From positions 1 to 64,000 of the forward strand of contig CAZUZA010000001.1 of the NCBI GenBank assembly GCA_964624875.1: DNA of 64,000 bases, written 5' to 3'. Positions 33,452 to 42,691 of this stretch are shown here, in pieces; positions within the stretch are counted from its first letter, which is position 1; each line of letters begins with the position of its first letter. The notes below the pieces were generated by a model that did not search any database, had not been told where the DNA came from, and saw only the letters and a list, made by a program, of their open reading frames with translations. The position numbers and the translations under genes were made by a program. Source of the stretch: Atopostipes sp964624875 (GTDB taxonomy: Bacteria; Bacillota; Bacilli; Lactobacillales; Carnobacteriaceae_A).

Positions 33452-33949
33452 ATGACAATATTAAAGGCTGCTTTTAAAGAAACCCTCATTGCTATTTTAC
33501 CTGTTGTTCTTATCGTTTTGCTGATTTCACTGTTGCTTATAGATGTAAGTGCCTCTATGATGGGGAGTTTTATAATTGGAGCGCTGATGATATTCGTTGG
33601 GCTCTCACTCTTTTTGTATGGCATTGAAATCGGAATGGAACCAGTAGGAAAAAAGTTTGGTGAATACGTTGCTGTTAAAGACTCTCCACTCGTTATTGCG
33701 TTCATTAGCTTTATTATTGGTTTCTCGGTCACAGTTGCTGAACCCGATTTACTCATACTTGGACAACAAATTGAACAAGTAACTGGTGGTTTATTAAATG
33801 CCTTAGTCGTCGTTCTTGCTGTATCAATCGGTGTGGGGATCATGATTGCTTTTGGCGTCATCGCCTTTATCGCAATGACTCCTTTAATCATGGTCGAACT
33901 ACTCGGGTCTCTATATAAATTCAGGCACCGAAAAAAAGCAAAATATTAA
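33452..33949 (+). CDS. DUF1538 membrane protein, single short repeat
   Basis: 165 residues, four to five hydrophobic segments. GIEIGMEPVGKKFGE and FSVTVAEPDLLILGQQI are DUF1538 hallmarks (proposed transporters). Family members are normally one longer protein with two repeats or an adjacent gene pair. Here one repeat ends early in a basic tail (FRHRKKAKY) and no partner follows, so it may be truncated. ATG with AAGGAAGTGA upstream. Confidence 0.8.
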   Translation: MTILKAAFKETLIAILPVVLIVLLISLLLIDVSASMMGSFIIGALMIFVGLSLFLYGIEIGMEPVGKKFGEYVAVKDSPLVIAFISFIIGFSVTVAEPDLLILGQQIEQVTGGLLNALVVVLAVSIGVGIMIAFGVIAFIAMTPLIMVELLGSLYKFRHRKKAKY

Positions 33950-33956
33950 ACGAATA

Positions 33957-33999
33957 AAAACGCCCATTTATACATGCTTCACAGCAAATATAAATGGGC
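33957..33999 (-). terminator. Terminator of the CDF gene (shared inverted repeat)
   Basis: GCCCATTTATA / TATAAATGGGC (33962-33972, 33989-33999); minus tail GTTTTTATTC. Confidence 0.85.
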
Positions 34000-34005
34000 T
34001 ATTAT

Positions 34006-35160
34006 TTATAGTCGTAAGACATAATTTCTGTCAAATTCAATGTTAATTTTTAATGGTTGATCAATCTTATCATGAACATCCTGGACGATTTTATCATACA
34101 GTCGTTCATTCGATTCATTATAAGAATCTGGTATGACCACATCAAAGAAAATCTCTTTATGTTCATCAAACTCTTCCACTCGAAAATCATGGAAATGAAA
34201 TGTTGTATCATAAGACTTAAGAGTTTGTTTAACTACTTTGTAAATTTTGTTTTGTTCATCATCGTATAGAACAACGGGATCCAAATGACTCACTAGTACA
34301 ATATCAAATTTTTCTTTAAATTCTTTTTCAATCGAATCAATGACATTATGTGCTTCGATTAAATCCCATCTAGAATCAAGTTCAATATCCACTGTTGCAA
34401 ACATGCTATTCGGTCCATATTTATGTAAAATCAAGTCATGGTAACCAACCAAATTATCATACGAATCTAAAACATCTTGCATTTTTTGGACGAGTTCTGG
34501 ATGAGGTCTTGTTCCTAGTAAGTCGTCAAACGATTCTAAAATAATCGTAATACCTCCATATAAAATCATGAGTGCAACAAATAATCCGATATAACCATCT
34601 ACTAACCAGCCATACTGAATCTCAACGGTATACGAAATAATAATAACCACATTGATAATCATGTCATACAAACTATCTTTCATTAATGCACTAATAGCAT
34701 TAGACTTCGTCGAAAATTGCTTGTTGATATACCAATAATACAAAACTAAGGCGCCTTTAATCAGCATTGAAACCACTAATAAGATTAAGACAAGGCTTGA
34801 TTGTTCTACACTTGTTGGATTCAAAATCTTCTCAGCTGAGGCGAGTAGAAATTGGAAACCTACAAATATGATAATGATTGCTGTAAAAAGACCACTAATA
34901 TATTCCGCTCGTTGATGTCCAAATGGATGTTCTCTGTCAGCTGGTTTACTTGCGATATAAAAACCAATAATTGTGAGTAAAGCACTCAAACTGTCACCTA
35001 AACTATTCATTGCATCCGCTAGAATAGAGACACTGTTGGCAGTAAGACCTGCAATAAACTTTATGATAACGAGAAATATATTTGCGAGAAGGCCAACAAC
35101 ACCACTACTAATGCCTTCTTTTGCCCGTTTATCCTGTTCCGATTGATTCATTCTACTCAC
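34006..35160 (-). CDS. Cation diffusion facilitator (CDF) transporter
   Basis: 384 residues: six membrane helices (about 20-215) with paired Asp motifs (SVSILADAMNSLGDSLSALL and SALMKDSLYDMIIN), HPFGHQRAEYISG loop, then a cytoplasmic ferredoxin-like domain (about 220-300) and an additional C-terminal domain (about 300-384). H+-coupled efflux of Zn, Mn, Fe or Cd. The larger-than-usual C-terminus (MntE/YdfM-type proteins) slightly favours Mn. Metal not decidable. ATG with GGGTGAG upstream. Confidence 0.92.
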   Translation of the reverse strand: MSRMNQSEQDKRAKEGISSGVVGLLANIFLVIIKFIAGLTANSVSILADAMNSLGDSLSALLTIIGFYIASKPADREHPFGHQRAEYISGLFTAIIIIFVGFQFLLASAEKILNPTSVEQSSLVLILLVVSMLIKGALVLYYWYINKQFSTKSNAISALMKDSLYDMIINVVIIISYTVEIQYGWLVDGYIGLFVALMILYGGITIILESFDDLLGTRPHPELVQKMQDVLDSYDNLVGYHDLILHKYGPNSMFATVDIELDSRWDLIEAHNVIDSIEKEFKEKFDIVLVSHLDPVVLYDDEQNKIYKVVKQTLKSYDTTFHFHDFRVEEFDEHKEIFFDVVIPDSYNESNERLYDKIVQDVHDKIDQPLKINIEFDRNYVLRL

Positions 35161-35244
35161 CCTTTATTTCAAAAATATACCTTCGATCATACCATAGTAA
35201 ATGAAAATCTTCATTCTTTTATTGCATTTACAATGTTTTAAAGT

Positions 35245-35287
35245 AGAGAGCCTACAAACCAGTCGAATCTGGTTGTAGGCTCTTTTT
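35245..35287. terminator. Strong hairpin between OYE and CDF genes
   Basis: AGAGCCTACAAACCAG / CTGGTTGTAGGCTCT (one bulge), with TTTTT on the plus side and a weaker T tract on the minus side. Both neighbours are leftward, so it probably ends the OYE transcript. Confidence 0.7.
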
Positions 35288-35292
35288 ACAAG

Positions 35293-36411
35293 TTAATTAA
35301 TCGGCAACCAACCAGAACGTCTGTTCACATATGACCACATAGCATCTGGTATATTTAAATCCTCACGATCATCTGAATGAATAATCGTACGAATCGTCTC
35401 TTCGTTTCCATCTTGGATTTTTTGTAACCAATCCGGCTCGACAATAAGTTCCCGTCCTAATGCAATAACAGGTACTTCTAGTTCATTCATTGCTTGCACA
35501 GCATCTTCCGGTTGGATAATATTTCCCACTCCGATAAGTGGTACATCGTCGCCCACTTCTTCTTGAATACGCGCAACGACAGATTTCTTATTGGTTTCAT
35601 CACGAAGCGAACTTTGGAAAATATTTCCCATTGAAATATGGAAGTAATCTAATTCATACATTTTTAGCTTTTTGATCAGGGCAATCGTGTCTTCGATTGT
35701 AATGCCTGGCTCTTCAATTTCTTCGGGTGAAATACGATAGCCAAGCATAAAAGGTTTAGTCGCATATTTTTCAATGGCTTGTTTAGCTGCGTTCACCACT
35801 TCAATCGGAAAATTCATACGTTTCTCTAGACTTCCACCCCAATAATCGGTTCGTTGATTCGAATGTGGTGAAAAGAATTGCTGAATGAGGTACGTATTTG
35901 CACCGTGTAATTCAACGCCATCAAAACCGGCTTCAATTGCCCGTCTTGTCGCAGCACCGAAGTCTTGTACAAGCGCTTCTACTTCATCATCAGCTAGCTC
36001 CCGTGGCACTTCTGCCCCCTTACGCTCAGGAGGAATAGCACTAGCACTAACCGGTTGTAAACCTCTCAAGTTTGAACTGGATTCCATACGACCGACGTGG
36101 AAGATTTGTAAAATTGCTTTTGATCCTGAATCTTGAATGGTCTTTGCCATTTTACGCAAGCTCTCTATGTTTTCATCAGAAGCTGCACTCGGCGAAGAAG
36201 CAAACTTTCCGTCTTCACGGACATGGGCACAACCTGTAATAATCGCACCAACGCCTCCACGTCTTGCATAATAACGGTGCTCATCTAATGTGAACATACC
36301 ATTTTCAAAAGAAGCGTTTGTCGTCATGGGCGACATAACAATGCGATTGTCAAAAGTAACACCTGATTTAAAGGTAATCGGTTCGAACAATTTTTCGTAT
36401 TTAGGATTCAT
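35293..36411 (-). CDS. NADH:flavin oxidoreductase, Old Yellow Enzyme family
   Basis: 372-residue FMN enzyme with a TIM barrel. N-terminal NRIVMSPMTTNAS, substrate-binding FDGVELHGANTYLIQQFFSPHSNQRTDYWGG (His and Asn ligands visible) and C-terminal PVIALGRELIVEPDW. Reduces electron-poor alkenes, quinones or nitro compounds. Near a quinone/electrophile gene set (37084-40133) but without the MhqR-like operator. Monocistronic. Confidence 0.93.
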   Translation of the reverse strand: MNPKYEKLFEPITFKSGVTFDNRIVMSPMTTNASFENGMFTLDEHRYYARRGGVGAIITGCAHVREDGKFASSPSAASDENIESLRKMAKTIQDSGSKAILQIFHVGRMESSSNLRGLQPVSASAIPPERKGAEVPRELADDEVEALVQDFGAATRRAIEAGFDGVELHGANTYLIQQFFSPHSNQRTDYWGGSLEKRMNFPIEVVNAAKQAIEKYATKPFMLGYRISPEEIEEPGITIEDTIALIKKLKMYELDYFHISMGNIFQSSLRDETNKKSVVARIQEEVGDDVPLIGVGNIIQPEDAVQAMNELEVPVIALGRELIVEPDWLQKIQDGNEETIRTIIHSDDREDLNIPDAMWSYVNRRSGWLPIN

Positions 36412-36489
36412 AACTACTTTCCCATCCTTTTCTATAATTATATTTAGTTTATTATAACGAGAATATGCTTGATTAGCAGTATGGACGAT

Positions 36490-36996
36490 TTATATAGCAA
36501 TATTTTTTAGTAACCAAATATTCATCAAGTCATGTTCACTACCGTCTAACGGTGCATCTAGATTTTCAAAGCCAAAACGGTGGTATATGTCATTTGCTTT
36601 ACCTAATACATCAGTAGTTTCAATGTATAACTTTTTGTAGCCTTGTTCTTTTGCAAAGTTCTCTGCTATTTCATAGAGTTTTCTACCGTAGCCTTGCCCT
36701 TGTAATTCAGTAGAGATGTAATATTTTTGGACTTCTGCAACACCTTCATACTGACCAAAGGGACCAATACCGATCCCACCATATACTTTATCGTCTTTGA
36801 CCAATACCCAGTAAGCACCTGTTGAAAGGTTTTTGTAATAATCGTACAGCTCACTTAAATACGGATCAAAATAAGCTGTTCCTGGTTTGTCTAATTCATA
36901 AGATTCCAAAATACCTTGAATTAATTTATAAATGCCTTCATTATCAGCTTTTGTGATTAATCGAATTTCAATATTCTCATTACTCAAATTGAACAC
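36490..36996 (-). CDS. GNAT family N-acetyltransferase
   Basis: 168 residues. Acetyl-CoA loop LQGQGYGRKLYE (Q-x-x-G-x-G), preceded by VAEVQKYYISTE and followed by YKKLYIETTDVLGKANDIYHRFGFE. Substrate unknown. ATG after AGGAG. Monocistronic. Confidence 0.92.
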   Translation of the reverse strand: MFNLSNENIEIRLITKADNEGIYKLIQGILESYELDKPGTAYFDPYLSELYDYYKNLSTGAYWVLVKDDKVYGGIGIGPFGQYEGVAEVQKYYISTELQGQGYGRKLYEIAENFAKEQGYKKLYIETTDVLGKANDIYHRFGFENLDAPLDGSEHDLMNIWLLKNIAI

Positions 36997-37035
36997 TCCT
37001 CTACTTATCGTACCTTTATTCTTCCTAAGAATAAC

Positions 37036-37076
37036 ATAAAAATACTCCAGAGAATGCTTATATCCTCCGGAGTATT
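37036..37076 (-). terminator. Terminator of the VOC operon
   Basis: AATACTCC / GGAGTATT with inner pairing; minus tail TTTTTATG. Confidence 0.85.
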
Positions 37077-37083
37077 CCTTTTG

Positions 37084-37974
37084 TTATAGCTTTAATTTTG
37101 GTAAATTGGCTTCGATTTCTTTTCGCTGTTCCTCATATTGTTCAGGTAACATCAAGCGACTCCCTAACTGATCTAACGACTCATCTACGGTAAATCCAGG
37201 TCCTACTGTAGCCAATTCATAAATAATATGACCCGGATCACGAAAATAAGCTGAATTAAAATATTTACGGTCTTTAATCTCAGTTACCCGATAGTCTTTA
37301 TCAAAATGAGCTTTCCACTTCGATAATTCCTCTTTATCGGTCACAGACCAAGCAATATGATGCACCGTCCCAATACCTAAACGCCCTCGCTTCGTAAACT
37401 TACGATTAATAAGCACTCGGTGTTTCTCTACTCCAGTCATTTCTAACACATAATAATCTTCACTCACTTGGATTAATTGCATGCCCATTTCATTCAACAA
37501 GAGCTTAAAGGTTTCATCAGGCTGTTCCGACAAAAGTTCAACACCATAAAAGCCAAGGATATCCTTTGAGTTTGTTACTGCCTCCGATTCAACTAAGGCA
37601 AGTGACAAACCATGAACATCCTGAAACAATAAGGATGGTGAACCAAATAGATGGCTTTCCTCCAGATCAATTTGGTGGCTGATCAGTTGTTTTTTCCACT
37701 CATGGATTGAGTCTTTGGGAATGGAGAAAGCTATTCTACAAGTCTGGCCGGCACCGACGCGTCCTTTTAAATTGTTCGTTAATGGGAAAAAGGTCATTAT
37801 GCTCCCGTCAGCTGCTTGTTGGTTCGCAAAATATAAATGGTACGTGCCATCATCTTCAAAATTAACCGTTTGTTTCACGAGACGTAAACCTAAGATATCT
37901 CGATAAAAATGAAGGTTTTCATTTGGATCAGCTACTGTTGCTGAAATATGGTGGATACGTTTAATGGGTTTCAT
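37084..37974 (-). CDS. VOC-superfamily ring-cleaving dioxygenase-like protein (MhqO-like)
   Basis: 296 residues, two VOC (glyoxalase/dioxygenase) modules. IHHISATVADPNENLHFYRDILGLRLVKQ carries the first metal His, GTVHHIAWSV the second, and IIYELATVGPGF the Glu. Homologous to the gene just upstream (38001), from which it probably arose by duplication; it follows after 26 bases with its own AGAGG site. In B. subtilis MhqA/MhqE/MhqO act in quinone and catechol resistance. Second gene of the operon. Confidence 0.9.
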   Translation of the reverse strand: MKPIKRIHHISATVADPNENLHFYRDILGLRLVKQTVNFEDDGTYHLYFANQQAADGSIMTFFPLTNNLKGRVGAGQTCRIAFSIPKDSIHEWKKQLISHQIDLEESHLFGSPSLLFQDVHGLSLALVESEAVTNSKDILGFYGVELLSEQPDETFKLLLNEMGMQLIQVSEDYYVLEMTGVEKHRVLINRKFTKRGRLGIGTVHHIAWSVTDKEELSKWKAHFDKDYRVTEIKDRKYFNSAYFRDPGHIIYELATVGPGFTVDESLDQLGSRLMLPEQYEEQRKEIEANLPKLKL

Positions 37975-38000
37975 AATTGTTTAACCTCTTTCTTCAAAAA

Positions 38001-38963
38001 TTATTTGTTGCGCTTCACCGTTGTATCAAATGGTTTGATGATACTTTCGATTTTCTCACGATTGTCAGCAAAATCACCTGGTAAAGCTAATGACTCTCCT
38101 AATGTTTCATAAGGTTCATCTACTGTAAAACCTGGGTCATCTGAAGAAAGTTCAAATAAGATGCGACCAATTCGGACATAAACAGCACCAAAGTAATAAC
38201 GCTCTTTGTAACCTGAATGGTTTCTACCTTGTTCTTCATATAACGCTGCCCAAGCATGTAAAGCTTCTCGATTGTCTACTCTCAATGCAAGGTGATGCAC
38301 TTCACCAATACCTTCTACTGCGATTGGTCCAGCTACTTGGCGAACAATTAATTGCGCACCATTTCCACCTTCACCGACTTCAAGAAGTACTGCCGCATCT
38401 TCTTGAGCAACTATCGTAAATTCATATAAGTCTTTCACTTCTTTTGTAAATGACTCTAAGTTTGATACCGATAATTCGACTGGTCCTAAACCATAAACAG
38501 CATACTCTGCTGGAACAGGACTTAATTCCCAAGGTTGACCAGCGGCCATTCCTTCGTTATTTTCATCCGAGACAAGTTGATAACGTTGACCATCAGGTTC
38601 TTGAAATGGTAATACTTTTTTATTAAAAACTACTTGAATCCCATCATGTTCAACACCAAATTCATCAAAACGATTTTTGTAATACGTTAACGCTTCATCA
38701 TTTGGAACACGTAAACCAATTCTAGAAATTGAATCTGTCCCATGTTCTCCTTGAGCCCAATTCTCATTACCAAAGAATGTCATCGTTGTTCCAGGCGTAC
38801 CAATATGATCGGCATAATACGTATGGTACGTGTGAATGTCATCTTGATTAACTGTTTTTTTAACTAAACGCATGCCTAATACTTCTGTAAAAAATGTGTA
38901 GTTTCTTTCAACATCAGCGGTGAACGCAGATACGTGATGGATACCTCTAATTGCTTTATTCAT
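38001..38963 (-). CDS. Ring-cleaving dioxygenase-like VOC protein (MhqO-like)
   Basis: 320 residues from the ATG at 38963, with GGAGGAG upstream; the frame is open 48 bases further without a site. IHHVSAFTADVERNYTFFTEVLGMRLVKK, then GEVHHLALRVDN and ILFELSSDDPGF, are the metal-binding VOC segments. Predicted to remove quinone/hydroquinone electrophiles. First gene of a two-gene operon with a near-consensus promoter flanked by two MhqR-type operators (39015 and 39067). Confidence 0.92.
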   Translation of the reverse strand: MNKAIRGIHHVSAFTADVERNYTFFTEVLGMRLVKKTVNQDDIHTYHTYYADHIGTPGTTMTFFGNENWAQGEHGTDSISRIGLRVPNDEALTYYKNRFDEFGVEHDGIQVVFNKKVLPFQEPDGQRYQLVSDENNEGMAAGQPWELSPVPAEYAVYGLGPVELSVSNLESFTKEVKDLYEFTIVAQEDAAVLLEVGEGGNGAQLIVRQVAGPIAVEGIGEVHHLALRVDNREALHAWAALYEEQGRNHSGYKERYYFGAVYVRIGRILFELSSDDPGFTVDEPYETLGESLALPGDFADNREKIESIIKPFDTTVKRNK

Positions 38964-39014
38964 TAAAATCTCCTCCAAAAAGATATGGTTGTTATATAAT
39001 TTTTGCGCCATTGG

Positions 39015-39082
39015 TTCGAATTCGAGATAATAATACCACGAGTTTATATACGTGTCAAGAAGTTAGTTTGAATTCAAGATAT
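39015..39082 (-). promoter_or_regulatory. Promoter with two MhqR-type operator sites
   Basis: Minus strand TTGACA (39058-39053), 17 bases, TATTAT (39035-39030). Site 1, TTCGAATTCGAGATAA (39015-39030), lies on the downstream edge of the -10. Site 2, TTTGAATTCAAGATAT (39067-39082), lies just upstream of the -35. They agree at 13 of 16 positions. As I recall it, the B. subtilis MhqR box is tATCTcgaAtTCgAGATa; site 1 read on the minus strand (TTATCTCGAATTCGAA) fits well. Repression by an MhqR/MarR-type regulator is inferred. Confidence 0.7.
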
Positions 39083-39104
39083 TTGATAATCCTGTAATCT
39101 TTCC

Positions 39105-39137
39105 AGCAAAAAAAGAGACCCTTTACCGATCTCTTTT
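39105..39137 (-). terminator. Terminator of the quinone reductase gene
   Basis: Minus strand AAAAGAGA ... TCTCTTTT followed by TTT. Confidence 0.75.
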
Positions 39138-39143
39138 CATTTT

Positions 39144-40133
39144 TTATTTTTCTTTTTGGATTTCAAAGACAGTACGCCCGCTGCCTGAACTTTCCATTAA
39201 ATACTTATGAGCTGCTTCAGCTTCATCTAAAGTAAATATTTTACCAACAAGGGGTTTTAAAAAGCCTGAAGCGACTAAAGCAGTGACGCCATGATACATT
39301 TCATGTAAATCTTCTGGTTTTGGATGTGTCAAAGCCATACCTGTCACAGTCGCATCATTTGACATTAAGTTACGGGGCGTAAATTCAATCGTCCCACGAC
39401 TACCCACAATTACGATACGTCCCTCATCCGCAATAACTTGAGTATCTGTTTCAAGGTTTACGTTTGCTAAAAATTCAATGATCACGCCTGGACCTTTATC
39501 CTCAGTAATAGCTAATAGCGCTTCTTTATTCTCTTCTGTCACATGAGGAATCGCATAATCTGCACCGAGTTTTAAAATATTGGCTCTTCCCTTTTCTGTA
39601 CTTGATGTCCCGATAACGACACATCCAACAGCCTTAGCCATTTGTACAGCCAATGTCCCCACAGCACCACTAGCTCCATGAATTAGCACACGTTCGCCTG
39701 CTTGTATTCGAGCTTTCTGATGAAGTGCTCGGTAAGCCGTAAATGCTGGAATACCTAAGGCAGCTCCGTCCAAAAAGGATGCTTCATCTGGTAAGGGATA
39801 AACATTTTCTGCATCCAACACCATTTTCTCTGCATATGTACCTGTGTTTCTTTCAGCTGAAAAAGCACTTAAGTAGACACGATCGCCTACATTTACATTT
39901 GTGACTCCTGCCCCTACTTCTTCAATGATTCCTGCTGCATCGTAACCAGGAACATAAGGTAAATCCGGAACGTTATAAGCATACGTACCTGATATCGTAT
40001 AATTCTCACTTGGATTCAACCCAACAGCATATATATTTACTTTTACTTCTCCTTTATTTGGAGATGGTTCTTCTATATTGACCAGTTTTAAAACTTCTGG
40101 TCCACCAAATTCACTAATTTGAACGGCTTTCAT
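39144..40133 (-). CDS. NADPH:quinone reductase (zinc-free MDR family)
   Basis: 329 residues. GroES-like N-terminal domain (YVPGYDAAGIIEEVGAGVTNVNVGDRVY) and Rossmann domain with GERVLIHGASGAVGTLAVQMAKA. Lacks the catalytic and structural zinc cysteines of alcohol dehydrogenases, as in QorA/zeta-crystallin. Likely reduces quinones or enones with NADPH. AAGGAGGAATTCAT precedes the ATG. Neighbour of the MhqO-like operon, supporting electrophile detoxification. Confidence 0.93.
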   Translation of the reverse strand: MKAVQISEFGGPEVLKLVNIEEPSPNKGEVKVNIYAVGLNPSENYTISGTYAYNVPDLPYVPGYDAAGIIEEVGAGVTNVNVGDRVYLSAFSAERNTGTYAEKMVLDAENVYPLPDEASFLDGAALGIPAFTAYRALHQKARIQAGERVLIHGASGAVGTLAVQMAKAVGCVVIGTSSTEKGRANILKLGADYAIPHVTEENKEALLAITEDKGPGVIIEFLANVNLETDTQVIADEGRIVIVGSRGTIEFTPRNLMSNDATVTGMALTHPKPEDLHEMYHGVTALVASGFLKPLVGKIFTLDEAEAAHKYLMESSGSGRTVFEIQKEK

Positions 40134-40320
40134 ATGAATTCCTCCTTAATAATCGTTATATTTATCATAACATCACTGGAAAACGATTCCAATTTATATA
40201 ATCTCAAGATTTTTTAAATAAAAGTCATAAATAGTACCATTCATTGGAAATATTACGAGGTTTTGTGTAGAGTTGTTTAGTTATAAGCAGTATATATAGA
40301 TTACTTTAGGAGGAATAAAA

Positions 40321-41709
40321 GTGGAAGTATTTATTACTTTGCTTGCGTTTTTAGCAATAATGTATTTATTGTATAGAATGCAGAAGAAACATGTTAAATA
40401 TGCAAATCGCGTATTTATCGGATTAGGTATTGGTATAGTCTTTGGTGCTATTATTCAATTTGCATTTGGATCGGATAGTGCAACAACATCCAGCATTATT
40501 GAATGGATCGATATAGTCGGTACAGGATACGTTCGTTTCCTACAAATGTTAGTAATGCCATTAATTTTCATTTCATTAGTGCGTGCATTTACGGAAATGG
40601 AAGGCGAAAGCAACATCGGAAAAATTGGAATCAACGTGTTAGGCGTATTGGTTATTACAGTAGCTATTGCATCAGCAATTGGTATTGCAACGGTTCTACT
40701 CTTTAACTTAGATGGTGCAGAATTTACTCGTGGTGTGGCTGAAAATGCTCGAATCGCTTCATTACAAGAACGTGCCGTTCAAGTGGAAAACTACAGTATT
40801 CCAGAACAAATCGTAAACTTTATCCCAACAAATATTTTCAATGACTTATCAGGTAACCGTTCAAACAGTACAATTGCAGTAGTTATCTTCTCAGCAATGC
40901 TTGGGATTTCATATCTAGGTGTTGCTCGTAAACAACCTGAACACGCAAAAACTTTCCGTGCGATTATCGATAGTTTACATGCGATGGTTATGCGTCTAGT
41001 CACATTAGTGTTACGTCTCTCACCTTTTGGTATTTTAGCTCTAATGACAAAGATGGTCGCAACTTCAAGTTTAACTTCCCTCATTAACATGGGAACATTT
41101 GTCGTAGCTACTTACTTCGCATTAATTGTTATGTTTATTCTACACCACGTTATTTTAGTGGTACATGGTGTTAGTCCAATACAATACTTGAAAAAAGCTT
41201 GGAACGTTTTAAGTTTTGCTTTCAGTTCACGTTCAAGTGCTGGAGCTTTACCTTTAAACATTGCCACACAATCTGAAGCTTTAGGTGTTGATGCAACAAC
41301 TTCAAACATTGCTGCAACATTTGGATTATCAATCGGACAAAACGGATGTGCTGGAATTTACCCAACAATGTTAGTTGCTGTTATTGCACCAGCTGTCGGT
41401 ATGGACTTATCTGACCCAACAGTTTGGTTAACGATTATCGCAACAGTTGTTGTATCATCATTCGGTGTTGCCGGTGTTGGTGGTGGAGCAACATTCGCTT
41501 CATTAATCGTCTTTGGTGCATTAGGCTTACCAATCGAAATTATTGGTTTAATGGTTTCAATTGAACCAATCGTAGATATGGGACGTACTGCATTAAACGT
41601 TAACGATAGTATTTTAGCAGGTGTTGTTACTTCTAAACGTCTAGGTACATTTAACGAAGAAATCTTTAATGATGACAGTCGTCAAGTAACACCAGACATG
41701 GAATTCTAA
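40321..41709 (+). CDS. tcyP: L-cystine symporter, TcyP-type (DAACS family)
   Basis: 462 residues, ~8-9 membrane segments plus re-entrant loops. LQMLVMPLIFISLVRAFTEME, the Ser-rich FSSRSSAGALPLNI (re-entrant loop) and MVSIEPIVDMGRTALNV (substrate/cation site) match TcyP/YhcL cystine transporters rather than glutamate-type GltP. Na+ or H+ coupled uptake. GTG start with AGGAGG at 7 bases. Fits the nearby cysK-cysE and metNIQ genes. The leader shows no T-box or S-box that I can recognise. Confidence 0.88.
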   Translation: MEVFITLLAFLAIMYLLYRMQKKHVKYANRVFIGLGIGIVFGAIIQFAFGSDSATTSSIIEWIDIVGTGYVRFLQMLVMPLIFISLVRAFTEMEGESNIGKIGINVLGVLVITVAIASAIGIATVLLFNLDGAEFTRGVAENARIASLQERAVQVENYSIPEQIVNFIPTNIFNDLSGNRSNSTIAVVIFSAMLGISYLGVARKQPEHAKTFRAIIDSLHAMVMRLVTLVLRLSPFGILALMTKMVATSSLTSLINMGTFVVATYFALIVMFILHHVILVVHGVSPIQYLKKAWNVLSFAFSSRSSAGALPLNIATQSEALGVDATTSNIAATFGLSIGQNGCAGIYPTMLVAVIAPAVGMDLSDPTVWLTIIATVVVSSFGVAGVGGGATFASLIVFGALGLPIEIIGLMVSIEPIVDMGRTALNVNDSILAGVVTSKRLGTFNEEIFNDDSRQVTPDMEF

Positions 41710-41725
41710 GCAAAACCGATTTTCA

Positions 41726-41759
41726 AAAACCTATCTCCTACTCGGGGATAGGTTTTTTT
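41726..41759 (+). terminator. Terminator of tcyP
   Basis: AAAACCTATC / GATAGGTTTT with T run. Confidence 0.9.
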
Positions 41760-41843
41760 ATTTCACAATGAGCTTTTCTTTCTGAAAGTAGTGGATTCTG
41801 TTAAAATGAAAAAGATAACAAAAATAAAGGAGTCGATAGAATT

Positions 41844-42650
41844 ATGGAATATATTAAACTAAACTCTGGCGAAAAAATGCCACTCGTCGGAACAGGTACA
41901 AATACTTACGGCAAGGAAGAGAATCAATACCGTGGCGAACTGCTGGATGACATTCCAGAACTAAAAAAAGCGATTGAATTGGGGTATCGTTCAATTGATG
42001 CGGCAATTTCATATAATAACGAAGAACTTGTTGGTAAGGTCATTTTAAATAGTGGTGTTCCAAGAGAAGAATTTTTCATTACAACGAAAATTCCGCCTGC
42101 CGAAGAATATACAAGCAGCAAAGAGGCAACTCGTGCAGCGATCGACAACAGCCTGAAAAACTTTGGTGGCGACTACCTTGATCTATTACTCATTCACCAC
42201 CCGATTGAAAACAAAGAACATTTTCATCAAACATGGGAAGTATTTGAGGAATATTATAAAGAAGGCAAAATTAAAAGTATTGGCGTTTCAAATTTCGACC
42301 AAGAACTTTTAGGTGAAATGGAACAGTTCGCAACCGTTAAGCCTGCAGTCAATCAGATTCAAGTTAATTTAATTCAACCCAATCATGAATTAATTGAGCA
42401 TTTACTAAATCTAGATATTGTACCAGTCTCGTGGGGACCAATGAAAGTAGAAGATTCGCAAAAAGAAGTCTTAGCAGAAATTGGAAAGTCATATCATAAA
42501 TCTTGGGCACAGGTCTTATTAAGATATCAAACTCAACGTGGTGTTGTCGTTATTCCAAAATCGCATAATCAAAACAATCAAGCAGCAAATATGAATATCT
42601 TTGATTTTGAACTAACTGACAGTGAAATGGATATAATTCGTCAATTATAG
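41844..42650 (+). CDS. Aldo/keto reductase
   Basis: 268 residues, TIM-barrel NADPH-dependent carbonyl reductase. The catalytic tetrad region is visible: GYRSIDAAISYNNEELVG (Asp, Tyr), FITTKIP (Lys) and LLLIHHPI (His). IKSIGVSNF and VVVIPKSHNQNN are further family signatures. Substrate unknown. AAAGGAG upstream of the ATG. Confidence 0.94.
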   Translation: MEYIKLNSGEKMPLVGTGTNTYGKEENQYRGELLDDIPELKKAIELGYRSIDAAISYNNEELVGKVILNSGVPREEFFITTKIPPAEEYTSSKEATRAAIDNSLKNFGGDYLDLLLIHHPIENKEHFHQTWEVFEEYYKEGKIKSIGVSNFDQELLGEMEQFATVKPAVNQIQVNLIQPNHELIEHLLNLDIVPVSWGPMKVEDSQKEVLAEIGKSYHKSWAQVLLRYQTQRGVVVIPKSHNQNNQAANMNIFDFELTDSEMDIIRQL

Positions 42651-42658
42651 ATAAAAAT

Positions 42659-42691
42659 AGAGAGTAGGATTTACATTCCTGCTCTCTTTTT
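42659..42691. terminator. Bidirectional terminator between AKR and YwaF-like genes
   Basis: AGAGAGTAGGA / TCCTGCTCTCT, one G-U pair, T run on plus; the YwaF-like stop codon is inside the loop. Confidence 0.82.
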
